Source: Loigolactobacillus zhaoyuanensis
GTDB taxonomy: Bacteria > Bacillota > Bacilli > Lactobacillales > Lactobacillaceae
DNA length: 35,721 bases
Direction of reading: 5' to 3'
Assembly (NCBI RefSeq): GCF_003946385.1
Contig: NZ_RHOE01000024.1
Span: 1 to 35,721 of the forward strand
The notes beneath the pieces are model-generated. The model worked only from the letters and a program-made list of their open reading frames with translations, searched no databases and had not been told where the DNA came from. Below, piece by piece: positions 1 to 8,977 of this stretch; within the stretch, counting starts at the first letter, position 1; every line of letters starts with the position of its first letter. The translations under genes and the position numbers were made by a program.

Positions 1-52
1 TTTTTGACGCGATCAAGTATGAAAACTAATCAAACTAACTAAATTAAGTCAA

Positions 53-79
53 ACTTGGCTAGTCATGACTAGCCCAAGT
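53..79. promoter_or_regulatory. Palindrome upstream of the dioxygenase gene, candidate operator
   Basis: A perfect 18-bp palindrome (GGCTAGTCATGACTAGCC, 57-74) extends on both sides as ACTTGG / CCAAGT if one extra C is allowed on the right, giving a 27-base near-perfect inverted repeat. It lies about 75 bases before the start codon at 153. Size and symmetry suit a dimeric repressor; MhqO/MhqD-type genes are controlled by MarR-family quinone sensors in Bacillus, but this sequence is not a site I recognise. I could not settle the -35/-10 of this promoter. Confidence 0.5.
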
Positions 80-152
80 CGTGAATATAGAGAAATTACG
101 TAAAACTGATAATTTGGCCAATCAATTTGATGCATATGCATAATTCAGGCTT

Positions 153-1118
153 ATGGCTAAATTACTCGGTTTACATCATCTAACGGCAATCACTTCAAGT
201 TCACCAAAAATGTTTGATTTCATGTCCGGCGTACTCGGTTTACATTTGATCAAAAAAACGGTTAATCAAGACGATATTCGAACTTATCATCTTTACTTCA
301 CCGATGATCGCGGCAGCGCTGGAACCGACATTACCTTTTTCGATTTTCCTAACCTCTTTCAAGGCACTAAGGGTCGTAACAGTATCGACCGCATCGGTTT
401 CCGCGTTCCGAATGATGCTGCGTTAGATTATTGGCAACAACGCTTTACTGAACATCAAATTGAACATGAACCGATTGAAACGGAATTTGGCGCTAAAACT
501 TTGCGTTTCTATGATTTTGACCATGAACGCTATCAATTGATCTCCGATGAAACCAATCACGGCGTTCCTGCTGGTACCCCTTATCTGAATAGCCCAGTCC
601 CAGCACAATTTGCCATCAGTGGTTTAGGGCCGATGCGCATCACCGTGAATTACGCTGCTAAAATGGATGACGTTTTAATTAATTTACTTGGGTTTGAAAA
701 AGTTGCGACTGACGGTAATCAAACCTTGTATGAAGTTGACAATGGCGGTCATGGTGCCCAAGTAATTATTGCTGACGAGCAATTACCTGAAGATGAAATT
801 CAGGCTTATGGTACCGTCCATCATTTAGCCTTCCGTACGCCTGATGAAGCTGATCTACGCGAATGGATCGAAAAAATCAAGGCCGCTCATTTAGCGCAAT
901 CTGGCTTTGTTGATCGTTTCTACTTTAAATCAGAATACTTCCGCCCTGGTCGCGGTGTCTTATTTGAAATTGCGACCGATGGCCCTGGCTTCTTAGTTGA
1001 TGAAACTTACGAAGAAGCTGGTGTTCATTTAGAATTACCGCCATTTCTGGAAGCACAACGCGCCGATATTGAAGCTCACCTGGTTCCTTTCAATACCGAT
1101 AAGAAAGCAATTGACTAA
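153..1118 (+). CDS. Ring-cleaving dioxygenase of the VOC (glyoxalase) superfamily, MhqO-like
   Basis: This 321-residue protein has two tandem VOC modules, each opening with a metal-ligand-like His motif: LHHLTAI near residues 7-13 and VHHLAFRTPDE near 223-233. The second module ends in a LFEIATDGPGF segment that would supply the Glu ligand. Length and architecture match the MhqO/glyoxalase family of extradiol-type dioxygenases linked to quinone or aromatic electrophile stress. The start ATG has only a weak Shine-Dalgarno (CAGG). The alpha/beta hydrolase gene follows after one base, so the two are probably co-transcribed and act on the same class of substrate. Function is by family; the actual substrate is unknown. 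Confidence 0.85.
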   Translation: MAKLLGLHHLTAITSSSPKMFDFMSGVLGLHLIKKTVNQDDIRTYHLYFTDDRGSAGTDITFFDFPNLFQGTKGRNSIDRIGFRVPNDAALDYWQQRFTEHQIEHEPIETEFGAKTLRFYDFDHERYQLISDETNHGVPAGTPYLNSPVPAQFAISGLGPMRITVNYAAKMDDVLINLLGFEKVATDGNQTLYEVDNGGHGAQVIIADEQLPEDEIQAYGTVHHLAFRTPDEADLREWIEKIKAAHLAQSGFVDRFYFKSEYFRPGRGVLFEIATDGPGFLVDETYEEAGVHLELPPFLEAQRADIEAHLVPFNTDKKAID

Positions 1119-1119
1119 T

Positions 1120-1737
1120 ATGACTGATAACGTTAATTATTATTTTAAGGCTGGTGCAGCCACTAAAGCGCCAATTTTAATGCTCCATGGTACTGGCGGT
1201 TATGAGGATGATCTGGTAACGCTGGCCCAACAATTAGCGCCAGATAGCCCATTACTGGGTATTCGCGGCCGCTTAGTTGAACAAGGCAGTACCCGCTACT
1301 TTGCCCATACAACAACTGGCGGCTTTGATCTAGATAGCTTGGCTCGCGAAACCACTTGGTTACTCGCGACCATCGACGAATTAGCAGAAAAGCACGACTT
1401 AGAGGTTAGCAAAATGATCGTGCTGGGATATTCCAATGGCGCCAATATGGCCGCTCACGCCTGGTTGACCAACCAAGCCAAATTCAAGGCTGGTATCTTA
1501 TTACACCCGATGCAGCTAATGCAATATTCTTCAGTTGCGTCGCTAAATGACGTTAAAATTTGGGCCTCGCATGGCCACATTGATCCAATTGTTTCCGCCG
1601 CTAATTTTCAAGCGTTGACGCAATCGCTGACCAAAGCACAGGTTGATTTAACTATTTTTGAAGCGAATCAATCTCATGCGATCAGCCCACCTGAATTAGC
1701 ATCAGCTCAACAATGGTTGCAACAAATCATTGCTTGA
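1120..1737 (+). CDS. Alpha/beta hydrolase (carboxylesterase), MhqD-like
   Basis: A 205-residue single-domain hydrolase. The nucleophile elbow is GYSNG with Ser105, the acid is probably Asp155 in GHIDPIV, and the His is His186 in NQSHAIS; LHGTGG near residues 22-27 forms the oxyanion region. I start it at ATG 1120, one base after the stop of the dioxygenase, because the protein then begins like MhqD-type esterases; a longer frame from 1069 would overlap the upstream gene by 50 bases. There is no strong ribosome binding site, so translational coupling is likely. A terminator follows directly. The pair resembles the B. subtilis MhqD/MhqO esterase-dioxygenase association; the substrate cannot be read from sequence. 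Confidence 0.85.
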   Translation: MTDNVNYYFKAGAATKAPILMLHGTGGYEDDLVTLAQQLAPDSPLLGIRGRLVEQGSTRYFAHTTTGGFDLDSLARETTWLLATIDELAEKHDLEVSKMIVLGYSNGANMAAHAWLTNQAKFKAGILLHPMQLMQYSSVASLNDVKIWASHGHIDPIVSAANFQALTQSLTKAQVDLTIFEANQSHAISPPELASAQQWLQQIIA

Positions 1738-1744
1738 TTCCACA

Positions 1745-1781
1745 AAAAAGCCGACTAGATAAATTATCTAGTCGGCTTTTT
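1745..1781. terminator. Bidirectional intrinsic terminator between the hydrolase gene and lepA
   Basis: A 16-bp perfect stem (AAAAAGCCGACTAGAT and its complement) closes a short AAATT loop, with A-tract on one side and T-tract on the other. It sits 8 bases after the hydrolase stop and about 70 bases beyond the lepA stop, so it can serve both converging transcripts. Confidence 0.9.
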
Positions 1782-1852
1782 ACATATTTCTCTGAATATA
1801 GCTCAGCGTAGGAAAATAGTCTTCATGCAAAATCCCGTTTTCATGCAAGCCA

Positions 1853-3691
1853 CTATTTCTTATGACTTTCTTCCTCATCAGTTCTTAAAACAGCCATGAA
1901 CGCTTCCTGTGGGACTTCTACGGAACCAATCTGTTTCATCCGTTTCTTCCCTCGTTTTTGCTTCTCCAGCAATTTACGTTTACGGGAAATATCGCCACCA
2001 TAACATTTAGCCAATACGTTTTTACGCAACGCTTTGATGTTGGTCCGCGCGATTACTTTATTACCAATCGCTGCTTGAATCGGAACTTCAAATTGTTGAC
2101 GTGGGATGATCGTCCGTAATTTATCAACGATCGCCCGACCACGATTGAAAGCAAAATCTTGATGGACAATACTACTAAGCGCATCAACGGCCTCACCGTT
2201 CAGTAAAATATCCATTTTAACCAGTTTACTTTCACGATAGCCTTCGATTTGATAATCTAGCGATGCGTAACCTTTAGTGCTTGATTTTAGCTTATCAAAG
2301 AAATCATAAATAATTTCCGATAAAGGTAAATGATAAATGACGTTGACCCGATTGTTGTCAAGATACTCCATAGTGTCAAAGTCGCCCCGTTTGTTTTGCG
2401 ATAACTCCATCACTGCGCCCACATAATCATTAGGCACCATGATCGAAGCATGAACAAACGGTTCTTCAATCGAAGTTACTGCTGCAGGATCAGGCATTTC
2501 TGACGGATTAGCCACAACTTTTTGAGTACCATCAGTTAAATTCACGTGGTAAATAACCGATGGCGCTGTCGTAATCAAATCTAGGTCAAATTCACGCTCT
2601 AATCGCTCCTGTACCACGTCCATATGCAGTAGGCCCAAGAAACCACAACGGAAGCCAAAGCCTAACGCTTCAGAAGTTTCCGGCTCAAATGACAACGCAG
2701 CATCATTCAAGCGCAGTTTTTCTAACGATTCGCGTAATTCATTGTATTTAGAAGAATCAACTGGATATAGCCCACAATAGACCATCGGCGTCATTTTACG
2801 ATAACCTTGAATCGCTTCAGTCGCTGGATTGTTCGCCAACGTGACTGTATCCCCAACTTCGGTATCTTGAATTGTTTTAATGCTGGCAGTAATATAGCCC
2901 ACATCGCCAGCCATTAGCATCTCACGCTGAACCGCCTTAGGTGACATCACACCGACCTCAGTGACTTCAAACGATTTTCCGCTTTGCATGAGCTTAATTG
3001 TATCGCCAGGCTTAACCACACCCTCAAATACCCGTGTGTTCAAAACAACACCGCGATAACTGTCGTAAACTGAATCAAAAATTAGCGCGCGTAGTGGTGC
3101 CGCTAAATCACCAGTTGGTGCAGGAACATCGGTTACGATTCGTTCAAGGATTTCCTCGATACCAATGCCTTGTTTGGCGCTGGCTAATACTGCATTCTGC
3201 GCCTCAATGCCAATATCGTCCTCAATTTCAGCTTTGACCCGCTCAGGATTGGCTGCTGGTAAATCAATTTTATTGATCACTGGAATAATTTCTAAATTAT
3301 TATCGATGGCCAAATAAACGTTGGCCAAAGTTTGAGCTTCGACACCCTGCGCCGCATCGACAACTAAAACGGCGCCTTCACAGGCAGCCAAACTGCGCGA
3401 AACTTCATAAGAAAAATCGACGTGTCCTGGTGTATCGATCAGATGAAATGTATACGTCTGCCCGTTTTTAGCTTGATAAGCTAGTTCCACCGCATTTAAT
3501 TTGATCGTAATGCCCCGTTCACGCTCTAAATCCATTGTATCCAAGATTTGTGCTTCCATATCGCGTTTAGCAACGGTATTAGTCAGCTCCAAGATCCGAT
3601 CGGCTAAAGTTGATTTACCGTGATCAATATGGGCAACAATCGAAAAGTTGCGAATATTTTTTTGGCGTGCCTGCATCGCTTTAATATCCAT
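1853..3691 (-). CDS. lepA: Elongation factor 4 (LepA), ribosome back-translocase GTPase
   Basis: A 612-residue translational GTPase of normal family length. G1 is AHIDHGKST (about residues 20-28), G3 is [11 protein letters not shown] (about 86-96) and G4 is NKIDLP. The C-terminal LepA-specific domain ends in the conserved lysine-rich KRGKKRMK segment followed by [12 protein letters not shown]4 binds the 70S ribosome and promotes back-translocation or assists initiation/biogenesis under ionic stress. The gene is single: it has its own promoter (3760-3788) and shares a terminator with the convergent plus-strand pair. The start ATG fits family N-termini; an in-frame Met five residues later is a weaker alternative. 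Confidence 0.98.
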   Translation of the reverse strand: MDIKAMQARQKNIRNFSIVAHIDHGKSTLADRILELTNTVAKRDMEAQILDTMDLERERGITIKLNAVELAYQAKNGQTYTFHLIDTPGHVDFSYEVSRSLAACEGAVLVVDAAQGVEAQTLANVYLAIDNNLEIIPVINKIDLPAANPERVKAEIEDDIGIEAQNAVLASAKQGIGIEEILERIVTDVPAPTGDLAAPLRALIFDSVYDSYRGVVLNTRVFEGVVKPGDTIKLMQSGKSFEVTEVGVMSPKAVQREMLMAGDVGYITASIKTIQDTEVGDTVTLANNPATEAIQGYRKMTPMVYCGLYPVDSSKYNELRESLEKLRLNDAALSFEPETSEALGFGFRCGFLGLLHMDVVQERLEREFDLDLITTAPSVIYHVNLTDGTQKVVANPSEMPDPAAVTSIEEPFVHASIMVPNDYVGAVMELSQNKRGDFDTMEYLDNNRVNVIYHLPLSEIIYDFFDKLKSSTKGYASLDYQIEGYRESKLVKMDILLNGEAVDALSSIVHQDFAFNRGRAIVDKLRTIIPRQQFEVPIQAAIGNKVIARTNIKALRKNVLAKCYGGDISRKRKLLEKQKRGKKRMKQIGSVEVPQEAFMAVLRTDEEESHKK

Positions 3692-3714
3692 TATCTGCCT
3701 ACTTTCTCCATGAG

Positions 3715-3745
3715 AGTGTGAACTTTAAAATGGCTAACTCACACT
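3715..3745 (-). other. Small hairpin in the lepA leader
   Basis: The 7-bp arms AGTGTGA (3715-3721) and TCACACT (3739-3745) lie between the lepA promoter and its start codon. The loop is 17 bases, so the fold is weak; any role in translation is speculative. Confidence 0.3.
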
Positions 3746-3759
3746 GACTGTTCCTCTAA

Positions 3760-3788
3760 ATTATAGCAAGCTCGCTACTCAGGTGCAA
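3760..3788 (-). promoter_or_regulatory. Sigma-A promoter of lepA
   Basis: On the minus strand the -35 is TTGCAC (3783-3788) and the -10 is TATAAT (3760-3765), with a 17-base spacer and an extended TGC before the -10. Transcription would start about 60 bases before the lepA ATG. Confidence 0.85.
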
Positions 3789-3807
3789 TTTAGATTACGC
3801 TAGCTAA

Positions 3808-3837
3808 TAAAAAACAGGTAGCCAAACGCTACCTGTT
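3808..3837 (-). terminator. Intrinsic terminator of the heat-shock operon
   Basis: A 10-bp stem, AACAGGTAGC (3813-3822) and GCTACCTGTT (3828-3837), has a 5-base loop and on the minus strand runs into six T residues. It lies 6 bases beyond the dnaJ stop codon. Confidence 0.9.
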
Positions 3838-3843
3838 ACAAAC

Positions 3844-5007
3844 TTATTTTTTACGTTTCCCACCATTAAAAGTATCGCGCAGTTTATCAAATAAACTGCC
3901 TTCAGTTTCAGTCATGTCCTCACCGCTGGCAACTGCAAAAGACTTAAGCGCATCTTTTTGCTCACCATTCAAATGCTTCGGTGTGATCACTTTCACCTTA
4001 ACGTGTTGGTCACCACGGCCATTACCGCGTAAACGCGGTGCACCTTGACCCCGCAAACGGAAAGTCGTATTCGTTTGTGTGCCCGCTGGAACCTTAAGTT
4101 TCACTTTACCACTAACGGTTTCGACTTGAAGTTCGTCGCCTAAAGCTGCTTGAACAAAGCTGATCGGCACTTCTAAATAGATTTCAGCGCCATCACGTTC
4201 AAACTTATTACTAGGTGCCACTCGGAAAACAATGAATAAATCACCGTAAGGGCCGCCATTTTCACCAGCTTCGCCTTGTTCAGATAAGCGCATTTGTTGG
4301 CCATCTTCGACCCCAGCTGGGACCTTGACCTTAACACTGTGGCGTTCTTCTTCATGACCAGAGCCATGACAAGTTGGGCATTTTTCTTTAATTTCTTTAC
4401 CAGTACCATGACAAACGTCACAGACTTCACGTGACTGCATCCGGCCCAATGGTGTTTGCCGTACGACTTGAACATAGCCAGAACCGTGACATTTATGACA
4501 AGTCTCTGGTGTCGTTCCTGGTTTAGCGCCAGTACCGTTACAGGTATGACAGGTTGACTCACGGGTATATGAAATGGTCGTTTCCTTACCAAAAACCGCT
4601 TCTTCAAACTTCAGATCCATTTGATATTGTAGATCAGACCCTTGCCGTGGCGCGTTGGGATTGGCCTGTTGACCACCACCGCCGCCAAAAAACTGACTGA
4701 AAATATCATCGAAACCACCGCCGCCAAAGCTTTGACCACCACCGAAGCCGCCGAAACCTTGACCACCACCAAAACCACCTTGTTGCTGTGGACCAGCTGA
4801 ACCATATTGGTCATACTGTGCTCGTTTGTCAGCATCACCGATAACTTCGTAAGCTTCAGAAATATCTTTAAATTTTTGTTCCGCATCAGGTGCTTTATTT
4901 AAATCAGGATGATACTTCTTTGAAAGCTTGCGATAAGCGCGTTTAATTTCATCTTGTGAGGCGTCGCGGCTAACCCCAAGAGTCTCATAATAATCTTTAT
5001 CCGCCAT
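3844..5007 (-). CDS. dnaJ: Chaperone protein DnaJ (Hsp40)
   Basis: A 387-residue class I J-protein. It has an N-terminal J domain with the HPD motif at residues 33-35, a Gly/Phe-rich linker (about 75-125), and four zinc-binding repeats [24 protein letters not shown] and CPTCHGSG, followed by the two beta-barrel substrate domains. It delivers unfolded clients to DnaK and stimulates its ATPase. I start it at ATG 5007, not the upstream in-frame Met at 5118, because AGGAGG at 5020-5025 precedes it and the protein then begins MADKDYYE as is standard. It is the last gene of hrcA-grpE-dnaK-dnaJ; a hairpin at 5099-5135 separates it from dnaK. Confidence 0.98.
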   Translation of the reverse strand: MADKDYYETLGVSRDASQDEIKRAYRKLSKKYHPDLNKAPDAEQKFKDISEAYEVIGDADKRAQYDQYGSAGPQQQGGFGGGQGFGGFGGGQSFGGGGFDDIFSQFFGGGGGQQANPNAPRQGSDLQYQMDLKFEEAVFGKETTISYTRESTCHTCNGTGAKPGTTPETCHKCHGSGYVQVVRQTPLGRMQSREVCDVCHGTGKEIKEKCPTCHGSGHEEERHSVKVKVPAGVEDGQQMRLSEQGEAGENGGPYGDLFIVFRVAPSNKFERDGAEIYLEVPISFVQAALGDELQVETVSGKVKLKVPAGTQTNTTFRLRGQGAPRLRGNGRGDQHVKVKVITPKHLNGEQKDALKSFAVASGEDMTETEGSLFDKLRDTFNGGKRKK

Positions 5008-5098
5008 GCGTGTTAAGAACCTCCTAGAAATTTGCGCAATTATTGATTTGCGCTCCGTTACCATCAAAAAAACTTCATCAAGCATACCATAGATTAAA

Positions 5099-5135
5099 CG
5101 AAAAGCCAAAAGCCGCAATGGCTTTTGGCTTTTCG
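5099..5135 (-). terminator. Hairpin between dnaK and dnaJ, partial terminator or RNA-processing/stability element
   Basis: A perfect 16-bp stem (CGAAAAGCCAAAAGCC, 5099-5114, with its complement 5120-5135) around a GCAAT loop. On the minus strand it is followed only by CGTTTAAT, a poor U-tract, so termination would be incomplete. It lies about 70 bases past the dnaK stop and about 90 bases before the dnaJ start, suiting lower dnaJ than dnaK expression or protection of the dnaK 3' end. Confidence 0.6.
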
Positions 5136-5203
5136 TTGCAAACTAGGTTACTTTGGAACCAACATGTTCCGTAGAGCAGCAATTGAGCGCTCTTCGTCAC
5201 ATT

Positions 5204-7066
5204 CTATTTTTTGTCTTTGTCTGGGTCGACTTCTTCAAAGTCACCGTCAACAGTATCGCCGTCGGCTTTGGCATCGCCAGTTGGTTGGCCATCAGCGCCG
5301 GCTGCGTCGCCTTCTTTAGCCTGTTGTTCTTTAGCCGCTTGTTCGTACATTTTAACGGATAAGTCTTGGACGATCTTGTTCAAATCATCGCGCTTAGCCT
5401 TCATGTCGTCCAAGTTATTTTCTTCTTGAGCCTTCTTCAAGGCTTCTTTAGCATCTTCGGCTTGTTTGATCTCGTCGTCAGATACTTTGCCCTTCAATTC
5501 GGTCAACGTCTTATCAGTTGTGAAGAGTAGTTGTTCAACCTCGTTACGTAGGTCAACTTCTTCCTTCTTCTTGTTATCGGCGTCAGCGTTTTCTTCGGCT
5601 TCTTTTTGCATCCGTTCGATTTCTTCGTCAGATAAACCTGAAGAACTCTTGATCGTGATCTTTTGTTCTTTTTGGGTACCCATATCTTTAGCAGAAACAT
5701 TAACGATACCGTTCTTATCAATATCGAATTTAACTTCGATCTGAGGAACGCCACGTGGTGCTGCGGGGATGTCATTTAATTGGAAGCGACCCAATGTTTT
5801 GTCATCAGCTGCCATTGGCCGTTCGCCTTGCAAGACATGAATATCAACGGCTGGTTGGTTATCAGCAGCGGTTGAGAAGACTTGTGATTTACTAGTTGGG
5901 ATCGTTGTATTGCGGTCGATCAACTTAGTGAAGACACCGCCCATAGTTTCGATACCCAATGATAATGGCGTAACGTCAAGTAAAACAACGTCTTTAACGT
6001 CACCAGTAATGACCCCACCTTGAACGGCAGCGCCTAAGGCAACGGCTTCATCAGGGTTGATTGAACGATCAGGTTCCTTGCCCGTCCATTCTTGAACAGC
6101 TTCTTGAACGGCTGGAATCCGTGTTGAACCACCATTTAAGATGACTTTGTCAATGTCGCCTAAGCTTAATTTAGCATCGCGCAAAGCGTTGTCAAATGGT
6201 ACCTTAGTGCGGGCAACAAGATCAGCAGTCATATCGTTGAATTTAGCACGAGATAATGTCTTTTCCAAATGTAATGGGCCAGCATCGCCTGCAGAAATAA
6301 ATGGCAAGCTGATCTGAGCTTCATTAACACCAGATAAGTCTTTTTTAGCTTTTTCAGCGGCATCCTTCAAACGTTGTAACGCCATCTTGTCTTTGGCTAG
6401 GTCAACACCGTTATCTTTTTTGAACTCAGCAACTAACCAGTCGATGATCTTTTGGTCAAAGTCATCCCCACCAAGTTTAGTATCACCATTAGTTGATAAT
6501 ACTTCAAATACACCGTCGCCTAATTCAAGGACGGAAACATCAAAAGTACCGCCACCTAAATCATAAACTAAGACTTTTTCGTCAGCGTCGCCTTTATCCA
6601 AGCCATAAGCTAGGGCTGAAGCAGTTGGTTCGTTGATGATCCGTTGTACGTTTAAACCAGCAATTTTACCAGCGTCTTTAGTTGCTTGGCGTTGGCTATC
6701 GTTGAAGTAAGCAGGTACCGTGATCACGGCATCGTTAACTTCTTCACCCAAGTAATCTTCAGAGAATTTCTTGATGTATTGCAAGATCATCGCTGAAATT
6801 TCTTGTGGTGTATAAGTCTTACCGTCAACTTCAACCTTATAGCCAGCTTCACCCATGTGACGTTTAATTGAAGCAACCGTGTTTGGGTTAGTGATTGCTT
6901 GGCGTTTAGCCACTTCACCGACCTGAGTTTCACCGTTTTTAAAAGAAACAACGGATGGAGTTGTCCGATTACCTTCTGGATTTGTGATGATTTTTGGTTC
7001 GTTACCTTCAAGCACGGCAACGGCTGAGTTAGTCGTCCCGAGGTCAATACCAATTATTTTAGCCAT
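5204..7066 (-). CDS. dnaK: Chaperone protein DnaK (Hsp70)
   Basis: A 620-residue Hsp70 of normal length. The N-terminal nucleotide-binding domain opens with [11 protein letters not shown] and contains the phosphate-2 motif [14 protein letters not shown]. The substrate-binding beta domain and helical lid follow, and the C-terminus is acidic, ending near [10 protein letters not shown]. DnaK binds extended hydrophobic peptides in an ATP cycle driven by DnaJ and GrpE. AGAGGTTAGG precedes the ATG. It lies 34 bases after grpE within the CIRCE-controlled operon and before the intercistronic hairpin. Confidence 0.99.
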   Translation of the reverse strand: MAKIIGIDLGTTNSAVAVLEGNEPKIITNPEGNRTTPSVVSFKNGETQVGEVAKRQAITNPNTVASIKRHMGEAGYKVEVDGKTYTPQEISAMILQYIKKFSEDYLGEEVNDAVITVPAYFNDSQRQATKDAGKIAGLNVQRIINEPTASALAYGLDKGDADEKVLVYDLGGGTFDVSVLELGDGVFEVLSTNGDTKLGGDDFDQKIIDWLVAEFKKDNGVDLAKDKMALQRLKDAAEKAKKDLSGVNEAQISLPFISAGDAGPLHLEKTLSRAKFNDMTADLVARTKVPFDNALRDAKLSLGDIDKVILNGGSTRIPAVQEAVQEWTGKEPDRSINPDEAVALGAAVQGGVITGDVKDVVLLDVTPLSLGIETMGGVFTKLIDRNTTIPTSKSQVFSTAADNQPAVDIHVLQGERPMAADDKTLGRFQLNDIPAAPRGVPQIEVKFDIDKNGIVNVSAKDMGTQKEQKITIKSSSGLSDEEIERMQKEAEENADADNKKKEEVDLRNEVEQLLFTTDKTLTELKGKVSDDEIKQAEDAKEALKKAQEENNLDDMKAKRDDLNKIVQDLSVKMYEQAAKEQQAKEGDAAGADGQPTGDAKADGDTVDGDFEEVDPDKDKK

Positions 7067-7100
7067 AAATTCCTAACCTCTTTTACCAATTTTAGTTTTT

Positions 7101-7724
7101 TTATTGTGCGACAACGACCATTGCTGGTCGGATGACGCGATCTTTGAGCTTGTAGCCTTTTTGTAATACTTGTACAACAGTATCAGGCTTTTGATCACCT
7201 TCCACAGCCACCGTTTGCACGGCTTGATGAAGGGTCGGATCAAAGGTCTCATCTGTGCCGGTGATCTCAACGATCTGGTGCTCTTTCAAAGTGCGTTCTA
7301 AATGATCATAAACCATTTGTACGCCCTTTTTCAACTGTTCACCATTTTTATCGTTGACATCGACCGCTAATGCTCGTTCCAAATTATCTATCACTGGTAA
7401 AATATCTTTTACCAAGCTTTGACCTTCGTACTTAAGCAATTGTTCTCGTTCTTTTTTGAACCGCGTATTCATGTTTTGAATCTCAGCTTCGGCCCGCAGA
7501 TATTTATCTTCCGTAGCGTCAACTTGAGTTTGTAGCGCTTTGATCTGCTCAGCTTGTGGATCTGGTACCTGATTCTCTGCTGCAGTTTCCGTCGTTGCTG
7601 CTTTAGCATCTGCGCTAGTCGCTGCGGTACTGGTTTGCGCATCCGCGGTCAGGTCTTTTTCTGACGGAAAGTCAGCATTTTGCGCTAAGGTATCATCAAC
7701 GGCCGCTTGCTTTTTTTTAGCCAA
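7101..7724 (-). CDS. grpE: Nucleotide exchange factor GrpE
   Basis: A 207-residue protein with a low-complexity Ala/Thr/Asp-rich N-terminus (about residues 15-60), a long coiled-coil helix (about 60-125) and the conserved C-terminal beta domain ending in YKLKDRVIRPAMVVVAQ. GrpE dimers release ADP from DnaK. The start codon is TTG: TTGGCTAAA gives the usual MAKKK opening, and GGAGGTG lies 7 bases upstream, with no better ATG. It lies between hrcA and dnaK with short gaps, so it is co-transcribed. Confidence 0.97.
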   Translation of the reverse strand: MAKKKQAAVDDTLAQNADFPSEKDLTADAQTSTAATSADAKAATTETAAENQVPDPQAEQIKALQTQVDATEDKYLRAEAEIQNMNTRFKKEREQLLKYEGQSLVKDILPVIDNLERALAVDVNDKNGEQLKKGVQMVYDHLERTLKEHQIVEITGTDETFDPTLHQAVQTVAVEGDQKPDTVVQVLQKGYKLKDRVIRPAMVVVAQ

Positions 7725-7743
7725 ACAAATTCACCTCCAATGA

Positions 7744-8784
7744 TCACTCTTCCCCACGATGGGTATAATAATCAGTTATTTTTTTTGCCAATTCTTCACG
7801 GAAAACGTCTAGTAAACCGATCATCCGCGAATATGGCATGCTGGTAGGACCTAATAAAGCAATCATCCCTTTACCGTGGTCACCGACTTCATAAGTTGCC
7901 GTGATCAAACTAAAATCATGCAACAAATTATTGGTCAGCTCATCACCTAGGCGCACTTCGATCGCTTGATCAGGCACCCCGATCAATTCAGCTAGATCCG
8001 CATCCTGATCAATCAGCGCATACAGCGACTTCAATTGATCAACATTTTTGATTGTTGCCGGATTGATCAAATTCATTTTGCCATCAACATGGAAACGCTC
8101 TTTAGCAGCCTTTTTCAAGACATTGCCAAAAATATCAAGAAAACCGGATGGCGTGATCATATAGTGAGTCAAAAGTTGCGGAATATCACTATGCAACTTT
8201 TGGATGACTGCCGTCAGCGGCAAGCCGATCAATTGATCATTGATGATCCGAATGGTCTTTTCCAAACTTTCACTGTCCAATTCATGTGGTACACTAAAAA
8301 TTTGATTTTCCACCGCACCGTTATCAGTCACTAAAATTGCCATCACCTGATGATCGCCTAATGGAACTAAGCGAAAACCGGTTAACCGCGCATCACGTAA
8401 TTCAGGCCCTAAAGAAATCGCAGTATAACTAGTTAAACTAGAAAGGATCTTTGCTGATTGAGCAATAATTTGATCAATTTGGAGATAGCTTTGATCAAAC
8501 GAAGTCTCGATCAAAGCCAAATCATTAGCGTCAACACCACTAGGCTCGACTAAATGATCCAAATAATAACGATAACCCTTAGTTGAAGGGACACGTCCAG
8601 AAGATAGATGCGTTTTTTCAATCAAGCCCATATCTTCCAAACGAACCATTTCATTACGCACTGTGGCCGAACTAACGTGCATCGGTAGTTGATCCAACAG
8701 TGTTTTGGAACCGACAGGCTGACCGCTTTCAGTATACAAACGGACGATATCCTTTAAAATAATCAACTGTCGTTTGGTCAGCAT
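7744..8784 (-). CDS. hrcA: Heat-inducible transcription repressor HrcA
   Basis: A 346-residue repressor. The N-terminal winged helix-turn-helix (about residues 1-75, [13 protein letters not shown] through [16 protein letters not shown]) binds CIRCE; the rest is the GAF-like dimerisation and inserted domain. I choose ATG 8784 over the in-frame GTG 8793 because the Shine-Dalgarno AGAGGTG (8791-8797) overlaps that GTG and is correctly spaced for the ATG. HrcA needs GroE or other chaperones for activity in other Firmicutes. It is the first gene of the operon and represses itself through the operator at 8800-8826. Confidence 0.98.
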   Translation of the reverse strand: MLTKRQLIILKDIVRLYTESGQPVGSKTLLDQLPMHVSSATVRNEMVRLEDMGLIEKTHLSSGRVPSTKGYRYYLDHLVEPSGVDANDLALIETSFDQSYLQIDQIIAQSAKILSSLTSYTAISLGPELRDARLTGFRLVPLGDHQVMAILVTDNGAVENQIFSVPHELDSESLEKTIRIINDQLIGLPLTAVIQKLHSDIPQLLTHYMITPSGFLDIFGNVLKKAAKERFHVDGKMNLINPATIKNVDQLKSLYALIDQDADLAELIGVPDQAIEVRLGDELTNNLLHDFSLITATYEVGDHGKGMIALLGPTSMPYSRMIGLLDVFREELAKKITDYYTHRGEE

Positions 8785-8799
8785 TCGAACCACCTCTTT

Positions 8800-8826
8800 T
8801 TAGCACTTAATGCTTTTGAGTGCTAA
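8800..8826. promoter_or_regulatory. CIRCE operator (HrcA binding site)
   Basis: The sequence reads TTAGCACTT, nine bases, GAGTGCTAA: the CIRCE consensus (TTAGCACTC-N9-GAGTGCTAA) with one mismatch in the left arm. It lies 10 bases downstream of the -10 box and only 2 bases from the hrcA Shine-Dalgarno, so it spans the transcription start and the 5' end of the mRNA. Confidence 0.96.
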
Positions 8827-8836
8827 CACAATTATT

Positions 8837-8865
8837 AATATAACAACTCCGCTCGTTTAAGTCAA
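8837..8865 (-). promoter_or_regulatory. Sigma-A promoter of the hrcA-grpE-dnaK-dnaJ operon
   Basis: On the minus strand: -35 TTGACT (8860-8865), 17-base spacer, -10 TATATT (8837-8842), directly followed by CIRCE. This is the usual class I heat-shock arrangement, in which a vegetative promoter is held down by HrcA. Confidence 0.92.
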
Positions 8866-8948
8866 GGTAACAGCCGTTTTTTCCGCTAAATTATGCAAAA
8901 TCAGTCTTACGACGGATAAATTAAACAATCTTCACCTTAGAAAGCAGA

Positions 8949-8975
8949 AAAATCGTAACGCTAGGTTACGATTTT
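8949..8975 (-). terminator. Intrinsic terminator after hemW
   Basis: An 11-bp stem AAAATCGTAAC / GTTACGATTTT around a 5-base loop; on the minus strand it ends in five T residues. It begins 2 bases after the hemW stop codon. Confidence 0.85.
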
Positions 8976-8977
8976 AG

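Noticed and set aside
4173-4886. Minus-strand open frames of 144 and 91 codons inside dnaJ
   Set aside because: They are out-of-frame shadows of the zinc-finger and Gly-rich coding sequence.
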